Below, piece by piece: positions 8,455-18,875 of a stretch of DNA of 64,000 nt (position 1 is its first letter; each line of letters opens with the position of its first letter). The notes beneath the pieces were generated by a model. That model was not told the origin of the DNA and searched no databases. It was given only the letters and a program-made list of their open reading frames with translations. The translations under genes and the position numbers were made by a program. This DNA comes from Mesorhizobium sp. WSM4313 (lineage in GTDB: Bacteria; Pseudomonadota; Alphaproteobacteria; Rhizobiales; Rhizobiaceae), in NCBI RefSeq assembly GCF_002294725.1, contig NZ_NSFT01000009.1:1-64000 (forward strand). Direction: 5' to 3'.

Positions 8455-9423
8455 TCAGAGCGCGTTGAGGCGCCGACGTGTCAGTCGGGCCTGAAGGAGG
8501 ACTACGACCAGGAGGAACAGTCCTCGGATCACTGATTGCCAGTAGGCTGAAAGCGAGATCCATCCCATCCCGTTCTCGAAATTCAGAACATTGAAAAGGA
8601 TGCCGAGCAGGAGCACGCCGGCGAGCGTGGTCACAACCGAACCCGAGCCGCCGGTGAGCAACGTCCCGCCGACCACAACGGCTGCGATGGCGAACAATTC
8701 CCAACCCACTCCTTCAATGGGCTGTCCCGCCCCAAACTGCGATGCCAGGATAACGCCGGCGAGCCCTGCGAGTCCCCCGCTCGCGACATAGACCAAAAAC
8801 TTCACACGATCGGTCCGCAGGCCCATGAGACGCGAAGCATCCTCGCCGCCGCCGATTGCCAACACCGCCCGTCCGGTACCGGTGTAATTCAAGACAAGGG
8901 AACCAATGAGATATGCCACGACGGCGATCGCCGCCGGGATCGGAAACGTCCAGAAATTGCCTTGGCCGATGGCAGTGAAGCCCGATTCATAGGAGACCGA
9001 AACGGTCTGGTTGCCCGCAAGCAGGAGGGCCGAGCCACTGGCGGCCTGCATCGTGGCGAGAGTGGCTATGAACGGCATCAGATTGGCGCGTGTGACAAGG
9101 GTCGCATTGATGAGCCCGGCGGCCAGCCCAGCGCCTATACCCGCCGCGAGACCAGGAACGATTCCATAAGGGCTTGCCAATGCCGAAGCCACGCTGCCCA
9201 AGGCAGCGACGGAGCCCACGGAAAGATCGATTCCCCCTGTCATGATGACGAAGCACATACCAAGCGCCACCAGCGCGAACATGGAATTGTAACGCAGGAG
9301 ACTCATGACATTGTAGAAGCTGAGGAACCGATCATAACGCAGGAAACCGAACAGAATGAGCGCAGCCAGGGCGATCAATACGCCGTAGGTGCCAATAATG
9401 CGGACGAGGCGGGCGCGATTCAT
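8455..9423 (-). CDS. Sugar ABC transporter permease (YjfF/RbsC family), second of pair
   Basis: A 322-residue inner-membrane permease of the ribose/galactofuranose class (BPD_transp_2). Eight to ten hydrophobic segments are visible, with the hallmark MTGGIDLSVGSV motif at about 65-76 and a glycine-rich GGTLLTGGSGSV motif near the C-terminus, the region that contacts the ATPase. I start at ATG 9423 (MNRARLVR); longer frames upstream are shadow of the preceding gene. Only 4 bases separate it from that permease. It should form a heterodimeric channel with it, as YtfT and YjfF do in the E. coli galactofuranose importer. Confidence 0.9.
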   Translation of the reverse strand: MNRARLVRIIGTYGVLIALAALILFGFLRYDRFLSFYNVMSLLRYNSMFALVALGMCFVIMTGGIDLSVGSVAALGSVASALASPYGIVPGLAAGIGAGLAAGLINATLVTRANLMPFIATLATMQAASGSALLLAGNQTVSVSYESGFTAIGQGNFWTFPIPAAIAVVAYLIGSLVLNYTGTGRAVLAIGGGEDASRLMGLRTDRVKFLVYVASGGLAGLAGVILASQFGAGQPIEGVGWELFAIAAVVVGGTLLTGGSGSVVTTLAGVLLLGILFNVLNFENGMGWISLSAYWQSVIRGLFLLVVVLLQARLTRRRLNAL

Positions 9424-9427
9424 AAGG

Positions 9428-10428
9428 CTACCCGCGATGCTGCTGCTGCAGCCACACGGCGAGTGCGATGATTCCTGCCTTGACCACCAGGGCAGCGGCG
9501 TCAGGCACCCCGTTCGCCAGAAGGGTGTAGCGCACCAGTTGAATGGTAAGCGCCCCCAGAAGGCTACCGACGATGGTGGCCTTGCCGCCGCTGAGCAGGG
9601 TCCCGCCCACGGCAACAGCCGCGATGGCATCGAGTTCCATACCAAGGCCAACCAGGTTGGCGTCGCTGGAGGAGTTGATTGCAATCACGATAAGCCCGGC
9701 CAGCCCGGCGCAAAGACCGCTAATGCCATAGACCGCAATCTTTACCTTGGAGACGGCAATCCCAGCTAGCTCGGAAGCCTTTTCATTACCGCCGACCGCC
9801 AATATGCGTCGCCCGAACAGCGTTCTTTTCAACGCCCATGCAGCTGCCGCGACAATGACAGCCATGATGATGACTTGCGTCGGGATGTCCAATGGTCGAG
9901 CAAGGCCGATCCATTGAAATTCAGGTACGCGGAAGGTTTGCAGGTTCCCGTTGGTCATCACCTGAGCGATGCCGCGGCCGGCGATGAACAGGACCAGTGT
10001 CGCGACAATGGGCTGGATGCGGAACCGGGCGACCAACCAGCCATTGAAGAGCCCCAACAGCCCGGCCACCGATACCGAGACGGTCATCGCGGCAGCCACG
10101 GCCAGGTGGATGCTTCCGATCGGAAGGATCTTGCCCATGAAGATCATCGGGGCCAGCGCACCCGAAATCGCCATCAGAGATCCGACGGAGAGATCGATGC
10201 CGCCCGTGGCTATGACGAGCGTCATCCCGACGGCTACGATGACGATGGTGCAGACCTGGGTGAGGTTGACGTTCAGCGTCTGCATTGTCGCGAAATTGCG
10301 TGTGAAGGCGAGGTTGAACGCAACCAGCAAGACAAGTGCGATCAAGGTACCGTAGCGTGACAGAAAGCCGAAGAGATCGAAGCTCCGCGCGACGGCATCC
10401 CGCTCCGCATATGACCTCGGCAGCTCGG

Positions 10429-10432
<4 letters not shown>
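9428..10432 (-). CDS. Sugar ABC transporter permease (YtfT/RbsC family), first of pair
   Basis: A 334-residue permease paralogous to its downstream neighbour. It has the same ATGGIDLSVGSLM motif at about 76-88, multiple membrane segments and the GGTLLSGGKATIVGS motif before the last segments. Its ATG overlaps the stop of the ATPase gene by 4 bases, indicating translational coupling. Two different permeases with one double-cassette ATPase is the arrangement of the YtfQRT-YjfF system; the substrate here may be another pentose, hexofuranose or sugar acid. Confidence 0.9.
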
Positions 10433-11982
<1,550 letters not shown>

Positions 11983-11995
11983 CGGCAAAGCTCCG

Positions 11996-12024
11996 AAAAA
12001 GCCTCCCCGCCGAGGCGGGGAGGC
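11996..12024 (-). terminator. Rho-independent terminator inside the ABC operon
   Basis: Reading the minus strand, a GC-only stem of 10-11 bp (12024-12014 with 12011-12001) is followed at once by five T (12000-11996). It sits between the stop of the binding-protein gene (12043) and the start of the ATPase gene (11982). This is a textbook intrinsic terminator and probably sets a high ratio of binding protein to membrane components. Confidence 0.85.
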
Positions 12025-12042
12025 GCCATAAGCTAGACAGCT

Positions 12043-13023
12043 TCAGAACGCCGTACTGATCTTGTCCTTTGCGTTCGTGCCGTCGTAGAAGTCGTCGTCG
12101 TTCTTGATGAAGGGCGGGATTTGCTTGCCCGCGGCATAGTCGGCCATCGTGGCGAAAGCCTTCGGACCGAAAAGCGGGCTGCAGCCGCAGATGGCGCCGA
12201 TCTTGCCGTCGACGATTGCTTGCACGCCGTCCTTTTCGCCGTCGATCGAGACGATCAGCACATCTTTTCCGGGCGTCTTGCCGGCGGCCTCGAGAGCTGC
12301 GATCGCGCCGAGCGCCATCTCGTCATTATGGGCATAGATGATATCGGCTTCGGGATGCGCCTGCAGCAACGTCTCCGCCACTTGGCGGCCCTTGTCGCGA
12401 GCGAAGTCGCCCGACTGTGAAGCGACGATCTTGAATTCCGAGTGCTTGGCGATGATGTCGTCAAACCCCTTCTTGCGGTCGTTGGCTGGCGAGGAACCGG
12501 TGGTGCCTTCCAGCTCGATGATCTTCGATTTTCCATTGGCGTTCTTCACCACCCATTCGGCGATGCGGTTGCCCTCATTGATGAAGTCGGAGCCGATGAA
12601 GGTGACGTAATCCTGGCCAGGCTTGGCCATGGTATGGTCCACATCGCGGTCAATGAGAAAGACCGGGATGCCGGCATCACGCGCGGCCAGGATGACCGGC
12701 ACCAACGGCTTGTCCTCGCGGGGAGGCAGGAAAATCGCGTCGACGCCCTGCGCGATCATGGAATTTACGTCGGAGGCCTGCTTGGCCGAGGATCCGGCGG
12801 CATCAGTATAAACGAGCTGATGGCCGAGCTTTGCAGCCTCATCCTGCATGCTTTTGGTTTCCGCCAGCCGCCATGGATTATTGCTCTCGGTCTGGGCAAA
12901 GCCGACCTTGTACTTGTCTTTCTTGGCAAGCGGCGGGAGCGCGGCGAAGGCGCGTGGAGCGAGGGTAAGAGCGGCCACGCCGACGGCGGAGCCTACCAAC
13001 AATTTCCGACGGGTAATGATCAT
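12043..13023 (-). CDS. Periplasmic sugar-binding protein (YtfQ-like)
   Basis: A 326-residue periplasmic-binding-protein-like domain of the type 1 sugar family. The N-terminus, MIITRRKLLVG followed by a hydrophobic stretch and APRAFA, is a signal peptide with a twin-arginine look. The mature start KYKVGFAQTESNNPWRLAET closely resembles E. coli YtfQ (galactofuranose-binding), as do FLPPREDK and DRDVD. YtfQ resemblance is from memory; the real ligand is uncertain. It lies first of the four ABC genes, after the GMC oxidoreductase gene (58-base gap), and is followed by the intrinsic terminator that would favour its high expression. Confidence 0.9.
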   Translation of the reverse strand: MIITRRKLLVGSAVGVAALTLAPRAFAALPPLAKKDKYKVGFAQTESNNPWRLAETKSMQDEAAKLGHQLVYTDAAGSSAKQASDVNSMIAQGVDAIFLPPREDKPLVPVILAARDAGIPVFLIDRDVDHTMAKPGQDYVTFIGSDFINEGNRIAEWVVKNANGKSKIIELEGTTGSSPANDRKKGFDDIIAKHSEFKIVASQSGDFARDKGRQVAETLLQAHPEADIIYAHNDEMALGAIAALEAAGKTPGKDVLIVSIDGEKDGVQAIVDGKIGAICGCSPLFGPKAFATMADYAAGKQIPPFIKNDDDFYDGTNAKDKISTAF

Positions 13024-13081
13024 GCTTTCCTCCTTGGTTGTCGCGTTTTGACGCCGTTGAATATTCCTCGCCCATGGCGGG

Positions 13082-14743
13082 CTAGGTCAGCTCGCTTGCA
13101 GACTCCGCCCTCGATTGAGTCACTGCGCCCGCTTCCAAAATGAAATCGGCGCAGCGGTCGCCCAGCATCATGGCGGGTGCAGCCGTGTTGCCGGCGTTGA
13201 TGTTAGGGCACACCGACATGTCGGCAACGCGCAGGTTCTCTATCCCGCGCACCCGCATGGCCGCGTCCAGAACGGCCATTCGATCGCTGTCCGGGCCCAT
13301 GCGGCAGGTGCCGGCCGGATGGTAATTCGTTTTGACGAAGCGCTTGCAGTGCCTTTCGAGCGCCGCGTCGCTGAGGTCGTCTTCCCGGGGGACGGCTACA
13401 GCCTTGACGCGGTCCGCCAGTGGCTTCGCGTGGAATGCCTTCAGGAAATAGCGCTGGCCGGCAATCATCTGCTTCATGTCGTCTTGATGTTTGAGCAGGT
13501 GCGGAGAGACGACCGGCATGTCGTTCGGATCTGCCGAACGCAGCTTCACGAAGCCACGGGACTTCGGCTTGACGACCACGGTCGTCACAGTGAGGCCGTA
13601 GGTATTCTCGACCAGGGTCAGGATATCGCGGTCCAGGTACACATGGGGCACGCAAAAAGCCTGGATCGTCGGTTCGCCGTCCGGGTCGGTCGGATTGACA
13701 AAAGCCCCGGCCTCGACCCCAGCCGAAAGGATGGTGCCGGCGCCGAAAAGCTTGAAGTGCAGGCCGTTCTTGATCATCCGCCAACCCTGGCCCTGCTTAA
13801 AGTAGCCATACGGGCCGTTTGCTGTGGCAATGATCGGCACTTCCGGATGGTCGATCAGGTTCTGGCCGACGCCTGGAAGGTCGACGACGCAGGCAATGTC
13901 ATGTCTAGAAAGTTCCTCGGCTGGGCCAATACCTGACAGCATAAGGAGTTGCGGCGATACCAGCGCGCCCGACGAGACGATCACGTCGCCGTCCGCATGG
14001 GCCTCGTGCTCGGTTCCCGATTGGTCAGTGTAGATTACACCCTTTGCGCGCTTGTTCTGGATCAGCAACTGCCTCGCGGCAGAATTCAGCCTCAGCGTCA
14101 GCCTGGGATCCTTAGCCAATGGCTCGATAAACGCATAGGCAGCGCTGCTACGCTTCCCGCGCCGGTTCATGAACTGATAGAAGCCCACTCCGCGTTGCGA
14201 CGGCCCGTTGAAGTCATGATTGTAGGGCAGTCCGAGCCGTTGGACCGCCTGTACAAACCAACGCGAAACGTCGTCAATGTGACCGGGGTCGGAGACAAGC
14301 AACGGTCCTTCGCTGCCATGCAACTCGCCGCCGAGGCGGTTGTTGCCTTCCATGCCCGTGAAGTGGGGCAGCACCGCCTGCCAGTTCCAGCGGATGCCGG
14401 CATTGTTGCCGCGCAGCAACTCATCCCATTCGTCATAGTCCGAGGCACGGCCGCGCATATAGACCTGGGCGTTGACCGAGGTGCCGCCGCCCAGCACGTT
14501 ACCTTGCGAGATTTCGTGTTGACGTCCATCCAGATGCTGCTGCGGCTCGGTGCGGTAATAGCGCATGAACTTCGAGCCATTGATCATCTTGAAGATCCCC
14601 GGCGGCATATCGAGCAGCGGGTGGTGATGCGAATGCCCAGCTTCGAGAAGCAGGACCCGCCGTCCTGCCCTCACCAGCCGCGCCGCAACCACGCAACCCG
14701 CTGCTCCGCCGCCCACCACGATATGATCGTAAGTCTGCGTCAT
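13082..14743 (-). CDS. GMC family oxidoreductase (choline dehydrogenase-like)
   Basis: A 553-residue FAD enzyme of the glucose-methanol-choline family. The N-terminal dinucleotide motif is VGGGAAGCVVAARL, followed by LLLEAG; the GMC signature region is NVLGGGTSVNAQVYMRGR (about 83-100), and the active-site block NYHPAGTCRMGP carries the catalytic His near residue 470. No signal peptide is seen, so a cytoplasmic or membrane-associated alcohol/sugar dehydrogenase is likely. Between a GntR regulator gene and a sugar importer, it most likely oxidises the imported polyol, sugar or derivative; choline itself is unlikely in this context. Confidence 0.88.
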   Translation of the reverse strand: MTQTYDHIVVGGGAAGCVVAARLVRAGRRVLLLEAGHSHHHPLLDMPPGIFKMINGSKFMRYYRTEPQQHLDGRQHEISQGNVLGGGTSVNAQVYMRGRASDYDEWDELLRGNNAGIRWNWQAVLPHFTGMEGNNRLGGELHGSEGPLLVSDPGHIDDVSRWFVQAVQRLGLPYNHDFNGPSQRGVGFYQFMNRRGKRSSAAYAFIEPLAKDPRLTLRLNSAARQLLIQNKRAKGVIYTDQSGTEHEAHADGDVIVSSGALVSPQLLMLSGIGPAEELSRHDIACVVDLPGVGQNLIDHPEVPIIATANGPYGYFKQGQGWRMIKNGLHFKLFGAGTILSAGVEAGAFVNPTDPDGEPTIQAFCVPHVYLDRDILTLVENTYGLTVTTVVVKPKSRGFVKLRSADPNDMPVVSPHLLKHQDDMKQMIAGQRYFLKAFHAKPLADRVKAVAVPREDDLSDAALERHCKRFVKTNYHPAGTCRMGPDSDRMAVLDAAMRVRGIENLRVADMSVCPNINAGNTAAPAMMLGDRCADFILEAGAVTQSRAESASELT

Positions 14744-14767
14744 TCTCGCCGGTCCTCCCTCCGGCCC

Positions 14768-15502
14768 TCACGACATTTCAAATGTGCCACGGACATACTC
14801 CCAAGCCGCGGAAAGATGATTGAGCAGCGCCCGCTCGGCGCCATCCGGATCTCGCTCGATGATCGCCATGCAGATTTCGCGGTGGCTCAGGAAATTGATG
14901 CGGTTGCGCTCGGGCGATCGGGGCATGCGCATCCAATGCGGCGCCAGCCACGCGGTGAAGGCCTTGTGCACTGCGGGCATCACCGGGTTGCGCGTAATCT
15001 GGTAGAGCACGGCGTGAAATCCTACGTCGGTGGCATAGAATTTTTCCGAATCCGGTATCGCCGCCTCGTTCATCTCGAGCGCTGATCTGAGCGTGGCCAC
15101 GTCGTCCTTGCGCGCATGGATGGCGGCGTTGCGCGCAAGAGCGGCTTCAAGAAAGACCCGGGTATCGTAAAGGTTTTTCACTCCCGCCTGAGCGCTTAGC
15201 AGGTGGCCGACAACACCTTCCAAAGCGCCGAGCGCCGCGTCCAGCCCCGGCCGGCGGACCACTGGGCGAAAGCGTGGACGCGCTTCGATGAGACCGCGGC
15301 TTGCCAGGCGAGCGACCGCTTCACGCACCACGCCGCGGCCAACCCCGTACTCGGCCATCAACTCGCGCTCGGCTGGCAGGAAGCTGCCATCACCGAGCTT
15401 GCCGGAGACGATATCCGCTTCGATTCCAATCACCATGGCGTCTGCCGCGCGAGCAGCTCCGCTCGTGGCCCGCGTTCCAAGATGCTGTGGTGTACTTAAC
15501 AA
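14768..15502 (-). CDS. GntR/FCD-type transcriptional regulator
   Basis: A roughly 244-residue regulator: N-terminal winged helix-turn-helix with LPAERELMAEYGVGRGVVREAVARLASRGLI (shown in parts: LPAERELMAEYG, GVVREAVARL) and a C-terminal FCD ligand-binding domain with conserved Asp/His positions (DVGFHAVLY, HREICMAI). Start choice is uncertain: GTG 15514 lies inside the sequence GTGGAGGA, which is itself a fine Shine-Dalgarno for TTG 15502, so I prefer the TTG. It is divergent from the enolase-superfamily gene and heads the GMC/ABC operon, the usual place for a repressor released by a sugar acid. Candidate operators lie between the two genes. Confidence 0.88.
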   Translation of the reverse strand: MLSTPQHLGTRATSGAARAADAMVIGIEADIVSGKLGDGSFLPAERELMAEYGVGRGVVREAVARLASRGLIEARPRFRPVVRRPGLDAALGALEGVVGHLLSAQAGVKNLYDTRVFLEAALARNAAIHARKDDVATLRSALEMNEAAIPDSEKFYATDVGFHAVLYQITRNPVMPAVHKAFTAWLAPHWMRMPRSPERNRINFLSHREICMAIIERDPDGAERALLNHLSAAWEYVRGTFEMS

Positions 15503-15537
15503 GCCGTCCTCCACTTCACGCAGTCATTAATGCGCAG

Positions 15538-15581
15538 ATCGGACCAAAGCACAAGGTCCAGCGAGTTATCATCGGACCAAA
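15538..15581. repeat. Direct repeat ATCGGACCAAA in the divergent promoter region
   Basis: ATCGGACCAAA occurs at 15538-15548 and again at 15571-15581, 33 bases (about three helical turns) apart. Both copies lie between the regulator start and the divergent racemase/dehydratase gene, so they are candidate binding sites for the GntR/FCD protein or another activator. Confidence 0.5.
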
Positions 15582-15632
15582 AGCGCGGTGGATCACCGAT
15601 CTGGTTGCGATCAGCCCGATAGAGTGCAATTA

Positions 15633-15643
15633 TGGTATGACGA
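15633..15643. promoter_or_regulatory. Candidate GntR/FCD operator
   Basis: TGGTATGACGA matches the FadR-subfamily half-site pattern TGGT-N3-ACCA with one mismatch. It lies 29 bases before the ATG of the gene at 15672 and inside the regulator's own divergent control region, as expected for autoregulation. Confidence 0.45.
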
Positions 15644-15671
15644 AAATAGGCCAGACGACGAGAGCCTCGCA

Positions 15672-16772
15672 ATGGGCGATACAATAATCACGGACGTAGA
15701 GGTTCGGCTTTTCCGGGTGCCGCTGCGTGAAGTAATGACCGACGCCAAGCATGGTGCTCACACGCATTTTGAGCTGGCGACAGCGACCCTGAGGCTGGCG
15801 GACGGCAGCGAAGGGACTGGTTACACCTACACTGGAGGTAAAGGTGGGCATGCGATCGGAGCCATGATCGTGCACGATCTGGCGCCGTTCCTGAAAGGAC
15901 GGGACGCGACCGACATCGAGGCGCTCCATGATGGGATGCTATGGCACATCCATTATGTTGGACGCGGCGGCATCGCGTCCTTTGCGATTTCTGCGCTCGA
16001 CATAGCGCTCTGGGATCTGCAGGGCCGGCGCATCGGCCGGCCACTCTGGGAAATGGCAGGCAGGGCCGGCAAGACAGCCAAGGCATATCGCGGCGGCATC
16101 GACCTGAACTTCTCCCTCGATCAGTTGCTGGCGAGCATCGACTCCTATCTCGCCGCCGGGTTCAATGCTGTGAAGATCAAGGTCGGCAAAGACGACCTCG
16201 CGGAGGATGTCGCCCGAGTTAAGGCGATCCGCGAGCGCATCGGGCCGCACACTCCGTTCATGGTGGACGCCAATTACGCGCTCGACATTCATCGGGCGAT
16301 CGAAGCGGCGAAAGCATTCGCTCCTTACGAGCTGCTCTGGTTCGAGGAGCCCATCATACCTGACGATTACCAGGGCTACGCTGCCATTGCCGAGGCGACG
16401 GGCATGCCGCTGGCCATGGGCGAGAACCTGCATGTGATCGAGGAGTTCGAGCATGCCTTCGCGTGGTCGAAGCTATCCTACATCCAACCAGACGCGTCGA
16501 ACTGTGGCGGCATCACAGGCTGGTTGCGGGTCGCCGAGCTTGCGCGCAAGGCTGGAATTCCGGTGTGCAGCCACGGCATGCAGGAACTGCATGTCAGTTT
16601 GGTCGCAGGCCAATCAAACGCTGGTTGGGTGGAGGCGCACAGTTTCGACATCGACCTGTACACCACTCGTCCGCTCAGGCTGCAGGATGGGCTGGCAGTC
16701 GCCCCAGACGAGCCAGGCATTGGTGTCAGCTTTGACTGGCGTAAGCTGGATGGCTTTGAGGAGAGGGTCTAA
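15672..16772 (+). CDS. Mandelate racemase/muconate lactonizing enzyme family protein (enolase superfamily)
   Basis: A 366-residue enolase-superfamily enzyme that abstracts a proton alpha to a carboxylate. The active-site set of the mandelate racemase group is complete: Lys168-x-Lys170 (AVKIKVGK), Mg ligands Asp199 (MVDANYA), Glu225 (WFEEP) and Glu251 (MGENLH), with His301 (SHGMQ) paired with Asp274 (IQPDAS). Sugar-acid dehydratases and racemases share this set, so a dehydratase of an aldonic or aldaric acid is my best guess given the adjacent sugar importer and GMC dehydrogenase. ATG 15672 was chosen because it gives the family's usual N-terminus; a longer frame has no support. It is transcribed divergently from the GntR gene. 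Confidence 0.88.
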   Translation: MGDTIITDVEVRLFRVPLREVMTDAKHGAHTHFELATATLRLADGSEGTGYTYTGGKGGHAIGAMIVHDLAPFLKGRDATDIEALHDGMLWHIHYVGRGGIASFAISALDIALWDLQGRRIGRPLWEMAGRAGKTAKAYRGGIDLNFSLDQLLASIDSYLAAGFNAVKIKVGKDDLAEDVARVKAIRERIGPHTPFMVDANYALDIHRAIEAAKAFAPYELLWFEEPIIPDDYQGYAAIAEATGMPLAMGENLHVIEEFEHAFAWSKLSYIQPDASNCGGITGWLRVAELARKAGIPVCSHGMQELHVSLVAGQSNAGWVEAHSFDIDLYTTRPLRLQDGLAVAPDEPGIGVSFDWRKLDGFEERV

Positions 16773-16773
16773 G

Positions 16774-16798
16774 CCAGATCGGTAACGGACCGACCTGG
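16774..16798 (+). terminator. Hairpin just after the racemase/dehydratase gene
   Basis: A 10-bp stem with one mismatch (16774-16783 with 16789-16798) and a 5-base loop begins 1 base after the TAA stop. There is no T-run, so it is at best a weak or factor-dependent terminator. Confidence 0.35.
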
Positions 16799-17131
16799 CC
16801 CGAAAGAGCCAGCTTGCCGAGCGGACCAGCCACGGTCGCTTCGAAGCGTCGAGAGGCTATCGCGCTGGAAAAGGAGCGCGCCGCGAATAAGCAACACCCG
16901 CCGAACGGCGAGTGGGGGGTCCATGGCGGCCGGTCAAGTGATCTCCCGGCAGAAGCGAATGACATATCGCTATTGGCTGTCGCAGGCGAAGCGGAGCACC
17001 TGGCCAATGAAGCAAATGTCCGACTGCTACTACGCGCAAGGTATCAACTTTTTTGCGAGACCTCGTCCCTCTGCTCATTGCGATCACTCAAAGTTAAATG
17101 CGCTGGCATCCGAAGTGCTCACAATGGCTGA
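16799..17131. other. Intergenic stretch
   Basis: About 330 bases without a supported gene. Frames on both strands are open but lack ribosome-binding sites or recognisable protein. The promoter of the DUF6894 gene is presumably near its 3' end, where AT content rises (CTCAAAGTTAAATG around 17090). Confidence 0.4.
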
Positions 17132-17386
17132 ATGCCACGGTACGTTTTCGAAGTTACGAGAAACGGGCAGCGATTTGCCGATGCGTGGGTTGAACTGGAC
17201 AGCCTGCGCGACATGCGACGAGAAGCGCTTAAGACGCTGCACGACATCGCCGTCGACGAAATGGCTGAGAGCGACGTCGATGAGACCCTGGCGATCTCGG
17301 TCCATGATGAAACCGGCAGGGCGATATATTCAGCAACTCTCACGGTCTCACAATCGTTGCCGCTCTTGCACCTGGTTGGCCGGTGA
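17132..17386 (+). CDS. DUF6894 family protein
   Basis: An 84-residue protein starting MPRYVFEVTRNGQRFADAW, the recognisable pattern of the small DUF6894 family (MPRYxFHV...D), common in rhizobia and of unknown function. The middle, RDMRREALKTLHDIA, is a predicted helix followed by beta-strands (LAISVHDETGRAIYSATLTV), as in other members. The start codon has no strong ribosome-binding site. It converges on pqqE with a 59-base gap. No functional link to PQQ synthesis is implied. Confidence 0.7.
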   Translation: MPRYVFEVTRNGQRFADAWVELDSLRDMRREALKTLHDIAVDEMAESDVDETLAISVHDETGRAIYSATLTVSQSLPLLHLVGR

Positions 17387-17445
17387 GAAGCGTCATAGGA
17401 CGTTGCGTCGAAGTGGTCCGCCGCCGAACATTCTTGGGTGGGCCG

Positions 17446-18582
17446 TCATCGGGGGCCATGATCAGTGCGCGCGTCACGTGGGGTTGTGGCGCCGATCCGC
17501 CGGAAAATGAAGCTTTCATTTCCCTCCGGCGCTGCCTGCGCGGCGTCGGTCAGCATCGCCATTCGCTTGTGGATCGGCGACTTGATGCAGGCCGGATCCG
17601 TTGCCGCCGCATCGCCGGCGATCGCCATCGCCTGACACCTGCAGCCGCCCCAATCGATCTCACGCCGCTCGCAGCTTCGGCACGGCTCCTGCATCCAGTC
17701 GGTGCCGCGGAAGGCGCTGAATGCCGGTGAGTCGGCCCAGATTTCGGCGAGCCTGCGGTCTCCGAAGCGCTCGAAGCGCAGCGAGGGAATGGTCTGGGCG
17801 GCATGGCACGGCAACACGGTGCCGTCGGGCGCGACCATGAAGGCGTCGCGCGCCCAGCCCCCCATGCATGGCTTGGGATACACGGCAAAATAATCCGGCG
17901 TGACAAAATCGATGTTCATGATTCCGGCGAGCCTTTCGCGTGCCGCCGTGACGATGTCCGCCTGCCGGTTGACCGCCGCCAGGTCGGGCATCAGCCTGTC
18001 GCGATTGGCGAGCGCCCAACCGGCATATTGGACGTTCGCGATCTCCAGCCGCTCCGCATCCAAGGAGAGGGCGAGATCGATGAATTCCGGCACTTCCTCG
18101 ATGTTGTGGCGATGGACCGGCGCATTGATGGTGAGGGGCAGCCCGGCCGCGCGGGCGCGGCGTGCCGTCTCCAGCTTCTTCTCGTGGCTGCCCCGGTGGT
18201 TGCCGATACGGTCGGTGGTCGCCGGACGGGCGCCCTGGAAGCTTAGTTGCAGGTGGTCGAGACCGGCTTCGGCAAAGGCCTCGATGCGGCCCTCGGCAAT
18301 GCCGACGCCGGCGGTGATGAGATTGGTGTAGACGCTGCGCGCCGAAAGCCCGGCGATCAATTGCTCGAGGTCGCGACGCAGCGTCGGCTCGCCGCCGGAA
18401 AGATGCACCTGCAGGACACCGAGATCGGCGGCCTGCGAGAACAGATCGAGCCAGGTCTGCGTGTCGAGCTCGTGGTTGGCCTTCAGCAGCTCGAGCGGAT
18501 TGGAGCAATAAGGGCACTGCAGCGGGCAGCGATGCGTCAGTTCCGCCAGCATGCCGATCGGGGGCAGGAGGGGCGCGTTCAT
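17446..18582 (-). CDS. pqqE: PQQ biosynthesis protein PqqE (radical SAM)
   Basis: A 378-residue radical-SAM enzyme that joins Glu and Tyr side chains of PqqA by a C-C bond, the first committed step of pyrroloquinoline quinone synthesis. The SAM-cluster motif is Cys19-x3-Cys23-x2-Cys26 (RCPLQCPYC), with LSGGEPTLR downstream, and the C-terminal SPASM region shows CMGGW, CHAAQ, the close pair CRSCERR and CRCQ. Start ATG 18582 (MNAPLLPPIG) overlaps the pqqD stop by 4 bases, and the longer frame has no merit. The C-terminal roughly 30 residues beyond the last cysteine region look dispensable. It is the last gene of pqqABCDE. Confidence 0.96.
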   Translation of the reverse strand: MNAPLLPPIGMLAELTHRCPLQCPYCSNPLELLKANHELDTQTWLDLFSQAADLGVLQVHLSGGEPTLRRDLEQLIAGLSARSVYTNLITAGVGIAEGRIEAFAEAGLDHLQLSFQGARPATTDRIGNHRGSHEKKLETARRARAAGLPLTINAPVHRHNIEEVPEFIDLALSLDAERLEIANVQYAGWALANRDRLMPDLAAVNRQADIVTAARERLAGIMNIDFVTPDYFAVYPKPCMGGWARDAFMVAPDGTVLPCHAAQTIPSLRFERFGDRRLAEIWADSPAFSAFRGTDWMQEPCRSCERREIDWGGCRCQAMAIAGDAAATDPACIKSPIHKRMAMLTDAAQAAPEGNESFIFRRIGATTPRDARTDHGPR

Positions 18583-18875
18583 AGCTTCACCAAAAGCTTG
18601 TCCGACCATTCCTGCAGGAAGGCGATGACGTCGGCCGCCACGTCCTCCGGATCCGAGTCATAGTCGGCCGCAATATCGGCGATGATGCGCTCGACCGTGG
18701 ACCGGCCGTCGCAGCGGCGCAGTATGTCGAGACTGATCTCGTTCGGCCAGAATACCTTCTCCGGCGAAAGCACGGCGAACGCCTGCCGCACGGGATCGTA
18801 CTGGATGCGCACATGCCTGGGCAGCGATGGCGCCGACCGCAACGACACGATGGCTCTTTCCCGTAGTGCCGTCAT
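18579..18875 (-). CDS. pqqD: PqqA-binding chaperone PqqD
   Basis: A 98-residue winged-helix RiPP recognition element protein that binds the PqqA peptide and presents it to PqqE. The conserved stretch SLPRHVRIQYDPVRQAF and the RR-CDG-STV pattern (ILRRCDGRSTVERII) are characteristic. I start at ATG 18875 (MTALRERAIV), which overlaps the pqqC stop by 4 bases; the longer open frame upstream is only pqqC read in another frame. Both of its junctions, with pqqC and pqqE, are ATGA overlaps. Confidence 0.93.
   Translation of the reverse strand: MTALRERAIVSLRSAPSLPRHVRIQYDPVRQAFAVLSPEKVFWPNEISLDILRRCDGRSTVERIIADIAADYDSDPEDVAADVIAFLQEWSDKLLVKL

Noticed and set aside
13082..14743. Calling the GMC enzyme a true choline dehydrogenase (BetA).
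   Set aside because: No betaine aldehyde dehydrogenase, BetI or choline transporter nearby; the context is a sugar importer and sugar-acid type dehydratase.
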